A stretch of 64,000 bases of DNA from Balamuthia mandrillaris (taxonomy: Eukaryota; Discosea; Longamoebia; Balamuthiidae): positions 130,816 through 194,815 of the forward strand of contig JAVKOQ010000084.1 of NCBI GenBank assembly GCA_031835245.1. Reading direction: 5' to 3'. The position numbers and the translations under genes were made by a program. Shown here piece after piece: positions 1-11,802 of this stretch (the first letter of the stretch is position 1; each line of letters begins with the position of its first letter). The notes beneath the pieces are model-generated. The model had not been told where the DNA came from. It searched no databases and was given only the letters and a program-made list of their open reading frames with translations.

Positions 1-989
1 GTTGAACTGTGCGGAGGCATCTCCCGCTTTCGTGGCCTTGAGGTACCAGTAGAATGCTCGCCATCCGAATGAAGAACAAGCAGAGCCGAAGACTCTGTGA
101 AGTCGTTCCATGACCGCTGCACAGCTGTCATCCCACACCAGGAAGTACCACTTGGCTGCAACCATGAGAACATCGTCATCGTTAAGGTGCCATCCAAGCT
201 GTTCCATGAGGCGAGCCAACTTATACATTGCAAGAGAACAGCCCCCATCAGCAAGTTCTTGCAACTGGTGCAAGGCTTGCTCAGGGTCGCCCTTCATCCC
301 TATTCCCTTGAACAGGAAAATGGCCAACTTGTACTTGGCCTTGACGTTTCCCTGCTCCATGGCTGCTCGATACCACCTCACTGCCTCCTTCCATTGCGTG
401 TCAACCGCCACTCCTTCTTCATAACAATAGGCCAGGTAGTACTGAGCACTTGCATGACCTTGCTTGGCGGCAGCCTGGAACCACTTGAATGCTTCCTCAC
501 GATCCTTCGCCACTCCGTCTCCTCTGGCAAGGCACATGCCCAGGTTGTGCTGAGCGCCAGGGAAGCCTCTCTCAGCAGCGGTTCTGTACCAGCGAACTGC
601 TTCTTGGTGGTCTGGCGCAACAGCACTCTGATAGGCCAATGCCACTCTGAACTGAGCTTTGAGGTGTTGGTGATGAGCTGCTTTGAGATACCATTGCAGG
701 GCTTCGCTGGGGTTCCCCATCCCGTGGCATAGCAACGGGCCAAAAGGTACTGAGCTTGGGCCTCTCCGTTCTCAGCCGGCCCCACAAGCTGTGCAGCGTC
801 AAGCTCTGTCTCCAAGAAGGCCTCCGCTTGTGCTCCTGTTCCTTGGCTGTCGGTTGCCGCTCCGCTGGGTGTGGGGTCTCTTCTTTCTTTCTTTGTTGGT
901 GGCTGTTGATTCGGCTCGCTCTCTGCCTTTCTCTTCTTCTCGGTCTGCTGATTTTCGTCCACGTCTGTCTTTGCTTCTTCGTTCTCCAT
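1..989 (-). CDS. Sel1-repeat protein, copy 1 (3' end outside window; frameshifted)
   Basis: Sel1-like repeats (TPR-related helical pairs) are protein-interaction scaffolds. The translation starts MENEEAKTDV at 989 and has a charged Lys/Glu/Gln head. It then matches the neighbouring copy (2334-4229) through FLETELD and AQAQYLLARCYA. Near 720-724 the frame changes. From ATG 720 down to base 1 another frame is fully open and carries clear Sel1 units (EALQWYLKAAHHQ, EAVRWYRTAAERG, EAFKWFQAAAKQG). A missing base in the GGG/GGGG stretch there, or a small deletion, would explain the switch. Compared with copy 2, one Sel1 unit of about 36 residues is also missing at this point. The gene continues off the left edge. 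It is either a decaying duplicate or a real gene hit by a sequencing indel; translation could also begin at the ATG at 720. Confidence 0.7.
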
Positions 990-1801
990 TTGACTTCTTT
1001 GGAAATTGCGTTACTCTGCGACACTTTGTTGTTGTTCTCGCTCTTCTCGTTCTTCTCGTTCTTCGAGTTCTTCGAGTTCTTCTGCTTCTTCCGTAACCAG
1101 CAGCAAGGCGTTGGGAAAAACGTGCACGCCATTGTAACTGTGAAAGATAGACATAAAAAGAGCGTCGATGGTCAACCCCGAAGTCCTTGCGGTGGCTTCG
1201 TGGTTTCGGGTTGTCGTGGTTCGTTTTCGGAACGGGTTGTGTTCGAGAGGATAGCGCAACAAATGCATGGCCAAAGCCTTGCGTCGAATATCGGTTTGTG
1301 GTGTGCCAAACGGGGGACAGGCGCGTGTCTTGCTCTGCTCGCTGCTCCTTGACAAAGGGGCCAGACCTGTCCTGGAATGGACAATTGTTCGTCTCCAGGT
1401 TTGGAGCGTAACAATGCCGCCACATGGTACCCCAACCAAAGTATCAACAGGGCAGGTCGCTTCCCTTCAGTCCAAGTGAAAACCAAAGGAGAGCGTACGT
1501 TGATCTACGCCGCCGTACATTTGAAGGCTTTTTGTTTCTGAAGGAATGTGGGAAGGGGACAGGGGAGAGACAGCTGGAAGAGAGAAAGAGGGAGGTACGT
1601 TTGTTAATGGTAGCCCTTTGCTTTCTGTTTGCACCAGTTAGTTGTTTGCCTCTTCTTGTTCCATATCCAAGTTCTGTCAGTCAGGTTCGTCCGTCTGTAT
1701 TGGTTCGATTCGCTTTTAACGTTCATCAAACCTTGAACAATCGCCCCACCTGCTTGGCTTGTTCTCCTTCTCACTCGACAACCACAGCATCGGTCTCTTC
1801 T

Positions 1802-1838
<37 letters not shown>

Positions 1839-2333
1839 CTTTCCTTCGCTGCAATATAAAGTCAATATAATATCACCATCTGCATGAGCATCCAACTCTC
1901 TTCTCCAACAGCGGGATACGCCCCAGATATTCGTGTTTTTATTCGTGCGTTGCTCTTGTTCTTCTTATTGATGAGTCTCTTCAATGTGAAAGTTGGGAAG
2001 AAGTGGCCCACTGAATGTTTCATAAAAGGGTCGTGAGATCTTCAAGAAGACATGCCGCTCATCGTGTGTTGTTTCAGCCTCGCATTTGCTGCACAAATCT
2101 TTTGTGTGAAGAGTCAGGAAGACATGGGAGAAATGGGTGGAGAAGAGAACAAAGACAAACCAAAAGAAGAACAATGACCACATTTGTATCGGACTCCCTG
2201 TGTTGTGTATGTATGTGTGAGAAGGAGGGTGCTTTTAGAAAAAAAAAAGGAATTCATACGTCAATGGGAGAAGCACCACAGCTGGCACAATGGATTCCAA
2301 AATGAGCTGAACGAAATGCATGCTTGATTAAGT
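990..2333. other. Intergenic spacer between the two Sel1 genes
   Basis: I see no convincing gene here. Short open frames on both strands lack family motifs or splice support. The right part has a CT run at about 1804-1833 and A/T-rich stretches. It should contain the promoter of copy 1 and the 3' region of copy 2, both on the minus strand. Confidence 0.5.
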
Positions 2334-2511
2334 TCAACCAGTCATGCTTGAATAAGGTTGAAAGGTCATCTCTTTCAATCTCTTCTTCATCCTCAGTCCT
2401 GTCCATTTTGGTATTCTCTTCCTCCTCATACACCTTTTGTAGGTTTTCTTCTTCTTTTTCTGCTTCTCTTTCTGCTTCTTCTTCTTCTTATCATCATCAT
2501 CTTGTTCTTCT

Positions 2512-2549
<38 letters not shown>

Positions 2550-4229
2550 TTCTTCAGTTGTCAATACTGGAAGAAATGGTTCCAATTCTTGCCACAGCTC
2601 TGTGGGCATGCCGCCCTTCATCTTCGCCATATTCCTCTCCCAGTTTTGCATGACCTGCTTGGCCACTGCCATCTTTGAGGCCTCCAACAATGATCTCACG
2701 GGCATGCCTTCCTTGTTCTTGTTCATCTCTCGCAACACCATCTCTCCCTCAAGCCTCACTTCTTCAGCAGCGAGAGGGGTTGCTTCCAGCAGGCGGTCAA
2801 CACACTTGCGAGCCTTCCCAAACTGACCTTTGCTTCTCCAGTGTTTGGCCATCCACAGCAAGGCCGCAGGATCCCTTGCTTTGGCCGCTTGCTTGCAATA
2901 CTCCACCCCTTGCTCATCGTCTTCTTTGTTGCTCGTGGCCTCGCAAAGATGGAGGCCCACCTGGAATTGAGCTTGGGGAAGGCCTTGTCGGGCGGAAGCA
3001 AGGAACCATTCCATGGCTTCCTCTTTCTTCCCCTTTGCTGCCAGTCGCCGAGCGGTGAAGTATTGGGCGTGTGCATGGTGTTGTTTGGCGGCGGCCAGGA
3101 ACCATTTCCCTGCCTCTTCGTGGTTGGCGGTTGAAAAGTATTCTCTACCTTTGGAAAAGGCCAAGGCCAGGTTGAACTGTGCGGAGGCATCTCCCGTTTT
3201 CGTGGCCTTGAGGTACCAGAAGATTGCTTTCCATCCACAGTATGACAAGCAGGTGTCGTTGGGGAATGGAAGGTGTGCTCTGGTCACAGAGTTACTGTTC
3301 CTCACAAAACGGCTGTACCACTTGGCTGCAAGCTCGAGAACACCATCGTCTTTGGTGTGAAGCCCAATCTGAGCAAAGAGCTTACCCAGCTTGTAAGCAG
3401 CCGGTTGGAAGCCTGTTGTAGCCAGTTCTCGCAGGAAGAGCAAGGCTTGCTCTAGGTCGCCCTTCCCTTTGCCCTTGAGCAAGCATTTCGCCAGCTCGTA
3501 CTTGGCCTTGACGTAACCTTGCTCCATGGCTGCTCGGTGCCACCTCACTGCCTCCTTCCATTGCACCTCCACTCCCTCCCCGCGCTTATAGCTTAACGCC
3601 AGGTTGTACTGAGCACTTGCATGGCCTTGCTTGGCAGCAGCCTGGAACCACTTGAATGCTTCCTCATGATCCTTCGCCACTCCGTCTCCTCTGGCAAGGC
3701 ACATGCCCAGGTTGTTCTGAGCGCCAGGGCAGCCTTCCTCAGCTGCGATTCTGTACCAGCGAACTGCTTCTTGCTTGTCTGACTCAACACCGTACCCGAA
3801 ATCATAGGCCAATGCCACTCTGAACTGGGCTCTGGCCTTGCACTGTTGGTGACGAGCTGCTTTGAGGTACCATTGCAGGGCTTCGCGGCGGTTCCTCCTC
3901 ACGCCTTGCCCCTTGGCCAAGCACCTGCCAAGCTTGTACTGGGCCTTGGGGTGCTCATGTTGAGCCGCTGCGGTGTACCACTGAAAGGCCGCTTGCTCGC
4001 TTTTCTCTGCACCCCCTAAACCCTTGGCGTAACAACGAGCCAAAAGGTACTGAGCTTGGGCCTCGCCTCTGGCGGCCGGCCCCACAAGCCGTGAAAAATC
4101 ATCGAGCTCAGTCTCCAAGAAGGCCTCCGCTTGTGCGCCTGTGCCTTGGCTGGCTCTTCGCCCTTTGCTTTCTGGTTGCTTTGCTTCGTTCGTCGCCTTT
4201 TGCTCAATGTCTTGGTTCTCTCCGTCCAT
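2334..4229 (-). CDS. Sel1-repeat protein, copy 2 (intact)
   Basis: One uninterrupted exon of 631 residues starting MDGENQDIEQ. About ten Sel1-like units follow, with the usual A-x-x-x-L-A-x-x-Y-x-x-G-x-G-V and A-x-x-W-Y/F-x-x-A-A pattern (for example AQYKLGRCLAKGQGV, EALQWYLKAA). Such proteins act as adaptors in signalling or ER-associated degradation in other eukaryotes; no transmembrane segment or signal peptide is visible, so this is probably cytosolic. The C-terminus is a long basic tail: a 36-base T run (2513-2548 on the plus strand) encodes a twelve-Lys block, followed by more Lys-rich sequence. A GA repeat (4318-4349) lies just upstream and reads CT in the sense direction. The gene is a tandem relative of the frameshifted copy at 1-989. 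Confidence 0.85.
2513..2548. repeat. Poly-T tract of 36 bases inside coding sequence
   Basis: An uninterrupted T36 run on the plus strand is read as AAA codons in the minus-strand Sel1 gene and gives a poly-lysine block. Consecutive AAA codons of this length are known to slow ribosomes and trigger quality control in several eukaryotes, so length polymorphism here would matter. Tracts like this are also prone to sequencing length error. Confidence 0.9.
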
Positions 4230-4314
4230 CGTTACTTCTTCCTTTTGCTCTATATTACGTGTAATTACGCTTCGCTCTTTGCAGAGAAGTACATTGACCT
4301 GGCATGTTCCTCTT

Positions 4315-4356
<42 letters not shown>

Positions 4357-4433
4357 CTGAAAGAGAGAGGTAGTAAGATGCAATGTTGCTTTGGCGGCGA
4401 TGGTTGTCTTTTTTTCAATATTGCTTTGCTTTC

Positions 4434-6825
4434 TCAAAAGATGTCAATTGAACGGAGAGTGGAAAGAGTTTGTCGTTGTTGTTGCGGTTTTGGTTGTCCT
4501 CCTTCTACGGTTTGCCAAACGGGGAAGCCAGGCATGGAGGGCGACCAACGCCCTGGCATCGTGAAGACCAACGGCGGCATCATCGGCTCCAAGCTGACTT
4601 TCAAGTGATCCACCTCTCCGTTATCATTGTACCCGAATTGTACGGTCGTGTTGATCCCTTCCAGAAGGATGTCGGCTTGCAGAAGCACTTCAAAGCGAGA
4701 GCCAGCCCTTCGTTGCGTGGTGTTGCCTTGCAGCAAGCCGTAGCGAATGGCCAGAGCATCACCATTGTCTGTGGAGGCGAGAGACACAGAAATGTTGCCG
4801 AGACCAGGATTCACAAACGTGCCAACAAACTCTTTCAGATCTTCTCCTTGAAATGAAGAAGAAGAAGAAAGCGAAGTTTGTTTCTTTGGAACTGTGGTTG
4901 AGGATGATGTTGACTCGGAGCGGTTGGAAGGACAAGTTCCAAAGAAAGCACAAGGAAAGTTACAAGCGTTGCTGACGTTCAACCACGGTTGGAAGCCTAA
5001 AGCGGTGTCCATGGCATAGAGGAAGATAGGAAGGAGGGTTGTCGTGGAGATGCCTTCCACGTTGCTGAGAATGGTGATGCCAATGTCGTCGTCGGGAGAG
5101 AAGCCGACAAAGGTCGTGTGGCCCAAGGTACCTCCGTTGTGCCAAAGGATGGTTCTTCCTCTGTTTTTTGTATTGTTGTGTAAATAAATATAACAACGAA
5201 CGAAAGGAGAAGAGAGAGGAAAGGAAGCACAGAAAAAAAACTCACCGGTAAGCACAACGCACCCACGCCAAGGAGTAGGCGGTGCAATGGAAGCCAACGG
5301 GGAAGGTGGGCTCTGTGTAGCTCGGTTGATCTTTCTCCTGCGGAAGCACCATATGTGGGGCATGCGTATATGCCAAACTCTGTTCGTTTAGAATCTGTTG
5401 TCCGTTTGTTTGGCTTCAGTTGTTGGCGTTCTAAAGGAGGGTGATAACGGGGAGAGAAGAGAGGAAGAGAAGCAAGAGCGCGAGGGCGAGAAGGAAAGAG
5501 GAAACGAAGGAGAAGAACAAAGAACAAGAACGAGGACGTACGCTCTGTCCATTCAAGTTCTTTCCTCCAGAATAATGAAAGTGCATCCACTTGGCCATGT
5601 CCACCACGTTCGAGATCAGACATCCAGCCGGACAAATGGGGAGCAACACTCGATTGGCCATCGGTGGGTACGCCTTCACGACTTTCCTCTTCCTCTCCAC
5701 ATCCTCGACCACTCCATGAGGCATTCCATAGTTGCCCGAGGCAATGGCTTCCTTCAAGTCAGCCGTCGTGTGGACCATTCCCAACTTCTCCAGGATTCTG
5801 CTCTCCACCTGCTTCTGCCACAGGATGCTTGTATCGTTCTCGTTGTCAACGAGGTGATTGTCGTCATGGTCCAGCAGCACTCCCAAATGGCCGGCGAGCA
5901 GGTAGAGAAGGTTGTTGTATTGAAAGGTGGTGCGGAGCTGGAAGGCGGGGACGAGGAAAGGAAGGCCCGAGAGGATGGCTTGGCTGGAGGCGTGGCCTTC
6001 GGCAAAGGCAACCATGTCGTATCGAGGAAGGCCTACTCTGTGAGCCGTCAGGTCTACGGCGTTTACCTTGTTTATTTCAATGATGATGAGAAAGATAAGG
6101 AAGTAAGAGAAAGAGCGGAGACGAAGAACAACGAGAGGAGTAGAAAGATAGAGAATACCAGTTGAGTGGTAGTGGGAGAGTAGAGACGGAAGGAAGGGAT
6201 ATAGTCAACGATCGGCTTGTCCCATTCCAGCTTGCCTTCACTTTGCAGCATTGCCTATATCATGTTTGGCTTATGTTAAACGCAGAGAGAAGAAGAAGAA
6301 GAAGAAGAAGAAGAAGAAGAAGAAGAAGAAGAAGAAGAAGAACAAGAAGAAGAAGAAGAAGAAGAAGAAGAAAAAGAAGAAGAACAAGAACAACAACAAG
6401 AAGCAGAAGAAGAATAACAACAGAAGCAGAAGAAAATATACCAGGATAGTTGTAGTGAAGGCTTTGGAGGTACTTCCAATATTGAACAGCGTATCAGCTT
6501 GAACAGGTTTGCCTTGATCGTCCCGCTTGCCAAAACCTTCCGCGAACTGAAGCTTGCCCTTTTGGATCAGGGAGAGGGCCAAACCGGGGACGGGAGTTGC
6601 CGAGGCGGAACAGTTCATCATGCCTTCGATGAAATGTTTGAGAGCTTCATAGGATCGGATAGAAGCAGCTTCTTTTAGAGGAGAAAAAGAAGCGGAAGGA
6701 GGAAGAGGAGAGGAAGGAAGCGGAGAAAATGATGAAGTAGAAAGATCCGAAAGAAGAGAATGAGAAAGAGCGGAAGAGAGGAAGAAGATGGAAAGCAGAA
6801 GAAGAGTGAGCAAAGCAGAAGACAT
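4434..6825 (-). CDS. Secreted serine beta-lactamase-like (LACTB/class C-type) protein, 5 exons
   Basis: Serine beta-lactamase/penicillin-binding-protein fold; eukaryotic members are peptidases or esterases rather than antibiotic-resistance enzymes. Exons: 6825-6442, 6254-6159, 6066-5542, 5394-5246, 5160-4434; all junctions are GT-AG and the frame closes at 626 residues. The N-terminus MSSALLTLLLLSIFFLSSAL looks like a signal peptide. The nucleophile motif SxxK is STSK in FNIGSTSKAFT, the second motif is YNN (FQYNNLLYLLAG), and the third is HNGG (ILWHNGGTLGH), replacing KTG as in other family members. A C-terminal beta-rich domain begins near FVGTFVNPGLG and resembles the small lipocalin-like domain often attached to this family. 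Intron 1 is mainly an AAG/CTT microsatellite. Substrate unknown. Confidence 0.88.
6283..6416. repeat. AAG/CTT microsatellite in intron 1 of the beta-lactamase-like gene
   Basis: Imperfect AAG repeats on the plus strand, grading into AAC/AAG. On the sense strand of the host gene this is a CTT-rich polypyrimidine tract leading to the acceptor next to 6254. The Lys, Arg, Ser or Phe runs it would encode are not genes. Confidence 0.9.
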
Positions 6826-7543
6826 GGGCCGTAGTGCGTTTGAAACGTGTGAGGTTCACAAAGTTAAAAGAAGAAAAGCAACATTAAGAACGTTGAACGT
6901 TGAGAATGTTAGCGGAGCTATATTAATAATGAAAAAGAAAAAAAAAAGGCAAAAGGACGAGGAATGTAGAACCTCTCCGCCTTCATTTCCGCTCTAGGAT
7001 AAGCTCGAACGCAAGGGAGAGAGCAAGGACTGACGCAGTTGGGTTCCACACCGTACAGAGCCCCTGAGCTGCAAGAAGAGACGCAAGAGTGAAGGCGACA
7101 CGAGGAAGAGTACAAATACCAAGCATTTTAATAATCGATATGGACAATATCCGACGATAATAATTACAAATTTTCGACATAAAATTCCAAAATGTCCGGG
7201 ACGACATGGTATCACAACGATTATTGTTCTTTTTTTTCCGATAATCGAATGTATGAAGAACGCGCAATGGTCTGGTTCGAAAGTGGTCCTTGTCGACACC
7301 AATTTTTCCCGCTGAAAGTTGCGGGGAAGCGGAGGGTCATTTTTGCTGCACTTTTTTACCTTGCCATTTCTTTCCAGTCATATATTGACCGATCTGTTTT
7401 ATTGGTCGGTCAATATATGCAATAATCAAGGTGAACCGACGGTTTTCTTTTTCTTTAATAACAAACACCCGAAAAGAGAAAGCACGAATAGAGGGTCTTT
7501 CAACGACAACAACAAACGAAGGAGGAAGGACAGACACACAACC
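6826..7543. promoter_or_regulatory. Divergent promoter region between beta-lactamase-like gene and acidic CH-domain gene
   Basis: 718 bases between two divergently transcribed start codons. Features seen: an A/T-rich segment near 7120-7190 with TTTTCGACAT (TCGACA at 7174-7179), TGTCGA at 7291-7296, and an inverted repeat at 7379-7419 whose arms CATATATTGACCGATC and GGTCGGTCAATATATG match at 15 of 16 positions around a 9-base loop. No reliable coding sequence is visible. Assigning promoter function is inference from position. Confidence 0.5.
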
Positions 7544-10500
7544 ATGGAAGAAGAGACAGCCACCAGGGAGGAACTCCTAAAGTTACTCCAGGAGGAAAGA
7601 GAGCAATCCGCGGCTCTCCAAGAGGTATGAAGTCCTTTTTCAAATATTTCTAAACATTTTTCTTCACCCGAACAAACAAAAAAAACGAAAACTAAAACGA
7701 AATGTTTAGGAACTCAATGAAACGAGAAAGAAACTCTCGATAGCTCGCGAGAGAGCCGACAAAGGCTTCGAACGGGCCGAAAAGTTGGAAGCCGAACTTT
7801 TGGAAGAGCTCGAGAAGAGCCAGCAATGGGACAAGGTATTGGCCGCCCAAACGGCGGAGATGGAGCAGCTCGAGGCGCTGTTGGAGAGCCAGGAGGAGAG
7901 GGAGAGGGAGAAGGAGAAGGAGAGGGAGAACTGGCAAAATGTCGTGCAGCAGCTGAAGGAGGAGAACGAGTCCCTGAAGCAGGAGCTGGCGGCGGTGCTG
8001 AAGGCCAGCCTGGGAGCGTCGCCGCGATTGGGAGAGCAGGAAGTGGATAAGAAGGAAAAGAGGGAGGAGGAAGGAGTCACAGAGAATGGAATCGGAAGAG
8101 AGGACGAGTCGAGCAGCAGCAGTGATGAGGAAGAAGAGAAAGGAGAGGAGGAGAAGAAACAAAAAGACGACGAGTCGAGCAGCAGCAGTGATGAAGAAGA
8201 CAAAGCAGCAGCAAAGAACGACGAAGGAGAGGAAGCGAAGAAAGAAGAACAAGAGGAGGAAGAGCAGGAAGAAGAAAAAGAAGCAGAGTCTAGCAGCAGC
8301 GATGAGGAAGAAGCCGCCAAGGAAGAAGATGAAGAAGTTAAGGAAGTGGCGAAGAATGAGGAAGAAGAGGCAGAACAGGAAGAAGAGAAGAAAGAGGAAG
8401 CAAAAGAAGCGGACTCCAGCAGCACTGAGGAGGAAGAGGAACAAAAAGACGAACCACAAGCAGAGGCCGGAGAAACGGAGGCGGTGGAACAAGAAGAAGA
8501 GTCGAAGGTTACCGAAGAAAACGAAAATAAAGCCGTCGGCTTGGAAAACTTTTACAACGAGTCCGATGAAGAAAAGGAAGAAAAAGAAGAAGAAACAAGA
8601 CAGAAGGAAGATGAACACCAAGAAAAGTCTAGCAGTAGCAGCAGCGATGAGGAAGAAGACGACAAGAAGGAAGATGAAGAAGTTAAGGAACAAGAGGAAG
8701 AAAAGAAAGAAACCGATCACGTGCAAGAAAGCATTGAAGAGCAACACGTAGAAGGAGAAGCGGAAGTACCCAAGGAAGAAGACGAGGAAAGCGACTCATC
8801 AGACAGCGAAACGGAAGAGGTCGCCCAACAAACGCTCTTCTCTCCTGATGCCGAAGAAGAGCCCACTAGAGACGAGCACCAGCAAGAACAAGAGTTGGAA
8901 GCAGAGGAAAAGGAGAAGCAGGCGGAGAGAGTTGACCAAGAAGAAGAAGAAGAAAGAAAAGAGGAAGAAGAGCAAGAGGTACAAGAGCGAGAATCGGATT
9001 CTTCTTCTGATTCGGGTTCAGAGTCAGAGAAAGAACCTGAACAAGAGCAAGAACAACAGCAAGAGCAACAACTAGCGTTGGAGAAAGAACAAGAAGAGTT
9101 AAAACCGGAACAAGAGAAAGAACAAGAACTGAAGGATGAAGTAGAAGAAGAACAAGAGAGAAAAGAACAAGAAGAAAAGGAACAAGAGAAAGAGGGAGAG
9201 TCGGATTCCTCTTCTGATTCAGAGTCCGAGAAAGAACCTGAACAAGAGCAACAGCAACAGCAAGAGCAACAACTAGCGTTGGAGAAAGAGGCTCAAGAGG
9301 AGCCAACACATGAAGATGAACAAAAAAGTAAAGAAGGGCAAGTATCGGATTCTTCCTCAGATTCTGAATCCGAAAAAGAGGCAGAAGAACAACAACAGGA
9401 AGAGCAAACACAAGAAGTACAAACGCAAGAACAGGAAGAGAAAGAACAAGAAGCGCCAACACAAGAAGAAGAGCATCCTGAACGTAAAGAGGAGGAACAA
9501 GAGAAGGAAAAAGAATCAGATTCTTCCTCAGAATCCGAATCAGAAAAAGAGGAAGAAAAACAACAAGAAGAACAAGAAGAGCAAATACAAGAAGAGAAAA
9601 TACAAGAAGAACAACCACAGGAGGAGCAAGAACAAGAAGTACCAACACAAGAAGATGAGCATCCCGAACATAACGAGGAGGAACAAGAGAAAGAGCAAGG
9701 ATCAGATTCTTCTTCAGATTCCGATTCAGAGAAAGAGATAGAACAACAACCAGACGAACCACAAGAAGAGCAAACACAGGAAAAGGAGGAAGAACAAGAA
9801 GAACAAGAGAAGGAGCAAGAATCAGATTCTTCTTCAGATTCGGAAGCAGAAAGAGAGGATGAACAACAACAGGAAGAGAAACAAGAAGCACAAACGCAAG
9901 GTGAAGAAGAAAAAGAAAGAGAACAAGAAGAAAGCAAAGAGGAACATAAAGAAGAGGAACAAGAACAAGAGAATGAATCAGATTCTTCTTCAGCCTCGGA
10001 ATCCGAAAAGGAGGAACACCAACAAGAAACACAACAGCAAAGGCAAGAAGAAGAAGAAGTAACTGAAGAGGAAGAAGAAAAAGAACCCGAGGAACGTAAA
10101 GAGGAGGAACAAGAGAAAGAGCAAGACTCAGAATCTTCTTCCGATTCGGATTCAGAGAAAGAATTCAGACAAGAAGAAGAACAACATTTGAACGCACAAG
10201 GGAAAGAAGAACAAAAAGAAGAAGAGGTTGAGCAAACAGAACCACAACAAGAACAAGAAGAAATAACTGAGGTGCAGGAACACAAACCAGAACGCGAACA
10301 GGAAGTGCAACAAGAACAAGAAGACATAACTGAGGTGCAGGAACACAAACCAGAACGCGAACAGGAACCTGAACAAGCACCAGAACAGGAAGCAGAGTCA
10401 GAGTCAGAGTCGGAGTCGGAATCGGAGTCAGAGGAGCAAGAAGCTAAACAAGGAGAGGGACAAGCTGAAGAACACCAACCAGAACCAGAACCAGAACGCG

Positions 10501-11719
10501 AACCTGAGCAAGAATCAGAACAACAAAAACAAGAGCAACAGCAAGAGTCAGAATCTGAGTCAGAGTCTGAGTCCGAGCAAGAAGAAGAGAAACAGGAAGA
10601 GCAAGAGCAAGCAGCACATGAACAAGAACCAGAACCAGAAGAGGAAACAATAGCTCACGCTATTGAAAAGGAAGCACCGCCTCAAGTGGAAGAGAACGAA
10701 GACGAAGAGAAGGATGATACACAAGAAGAGGAAGAGGAAGAATCGTCGTCATCCTCCGACGAAAGCGAGTCAGAAAAAGATGACGAAGAAGAGAAAGAGA
10801 AACGAGAAGAAGAGCAACCAAACAAGCAAGCTCAGAGCAACGAGTCCCTTTCCGTGCGAGACAAAATTAGATCCTTCGACAACAATGCAAGCAGCGAAAA
10901 CATAATCGAAAGAGAAAGTCAAGGAACAGACTCTGAGAACGAGGACTATGCGTACCAAGCCACCATCTCCAGAAGAATGAAAGACAATCTCTCCGCCGAG
11001 CAAGAGGTCAGGCAGTGGATTGAAGCCATCACGGGAGAGTCGCCTCAACCTTCTCAGTCCCTTGGCGATTGGTTGAGCTCCGGCGTTGTGCTTTGCCAGT
11101 ACGTGCCACTTCTTTTATATTCTTGGTTCTCTGGGTGTTCATTCTAATACTTTTTAAAAAGGTTGTTGAACGGCATCGCTCCAGGAACCGTTCGCCGGAT
11201 CAACAAGATGAAGATGCCTTTTGTCCAAAGGGTACCGTTCCGCTTCTTCTCTGCTTACACTTTTATTGCTTCTTACTTTTGTAATATGTGTTCTTCTAAC
11301 TCTCTCTCTCTCTCTCACTCGCTCTCTGGAACAGGAAAACATATCCCAATTCTTGGAAGGTTGCAGAGCGTTAGGCGTTCCCGACTACGACCACTTCCAC
11401 TTGAACGACCTTTACGAGCAGAAGAACATGCCAAGAGTACGTTCCTAGCTTTGTTTTTTTGTCCAAGTTCGTTCTTTATTTCTCATTCTATATAACAGGT
11501 TATATCCACTATTCGCTCACTTGGTAGAGCTTGTTGGAATGTGACGTCCTTCAACGGGCCTCATCTTGTTCCTAAGCCGGTAATGTTTCCTTCCCATTCT
11601 CTCTCTCTCTCTCTCTCTCTCTCATGGTTTCCTTTGGACTGTAACTAACTGTTTGCTATCAACTTCTGCAGTCGACTTCTCGCGTTCGGAGGGAAGTTTC
11701 GTATTCCAACTTTAACTAA
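7544..11719 (+). CDS. Giant acidic Glu/Gln/Ser repeat protein with C-terminal calponin-homology domain, 6 exons
   Basis: Exons: 7544-7624, 7710-11098, 11162-11231, 11335-11436, 11499-11579 and 11672-11719; all junctions are GT-AG and the frame closes at 1256 residues. The N-terminal ~100 residues are coiled-coil-like (EELLKLLQEEREQ, ELNETRKKLSIAR). Roughly 900 residues follow of E/Q-rich sequence broken by about seventeen serine-acid clusters such as SDSSSDSESEKE, ideal casein kinase 2 sites. The last ~150 residues form a single calponin-homology domain (VRQWIEAITGE, LGDWLSSGVVLCQ, LLNGIAPGTVRRIN, FLEGCRALGV, DLYEQKNMPRVISTIRSLGR), closest in pattern to calponin/transgelin-type CH domains that bind actin. 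Cytoskeletal function is inferred from that domain. The acidic region is repetitive, so exact length may be assembly-sensitive. Confidence 0.88.
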
Positions 11720-11802
11720 AGTCCCTTTCCAAACGCCCACAAAAGTAAACCATTGTCTTGTACTTTATGTTTGTTTTAAACTGTTTTTTTAAGCATAATA
11801 CT

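Noticed and set aside
1172-1486. Minus-strand frame with a PVWHTT stretch resembling PVWQTV of the beta-lactamase-like C-terminus
   Set aside because: Similarity is limited to a few residues; I cannot support a duplicated gene fragment.
1424-1870. 148-codon plus-strand frame in the Sel1 spacer
   Set aside because: Low-complexity Ser/Leu end over a CT repeat, no family motif, no splice support.
6271-6502. Open frames of poly-Lys, poly-Arg, poly-Phe and poly-Ser
   Set aside because: They only translate the AAG/CTT microsatellite in a beta-lactamase-like intron.
7692-10380. Hydrophobic or Ser-rich minus-strand frames opposite the acidic gene
   Set aside because: Shadows of GAG/GAA/CAA codons; the plus-strand frame has splice sites and a CH domain.
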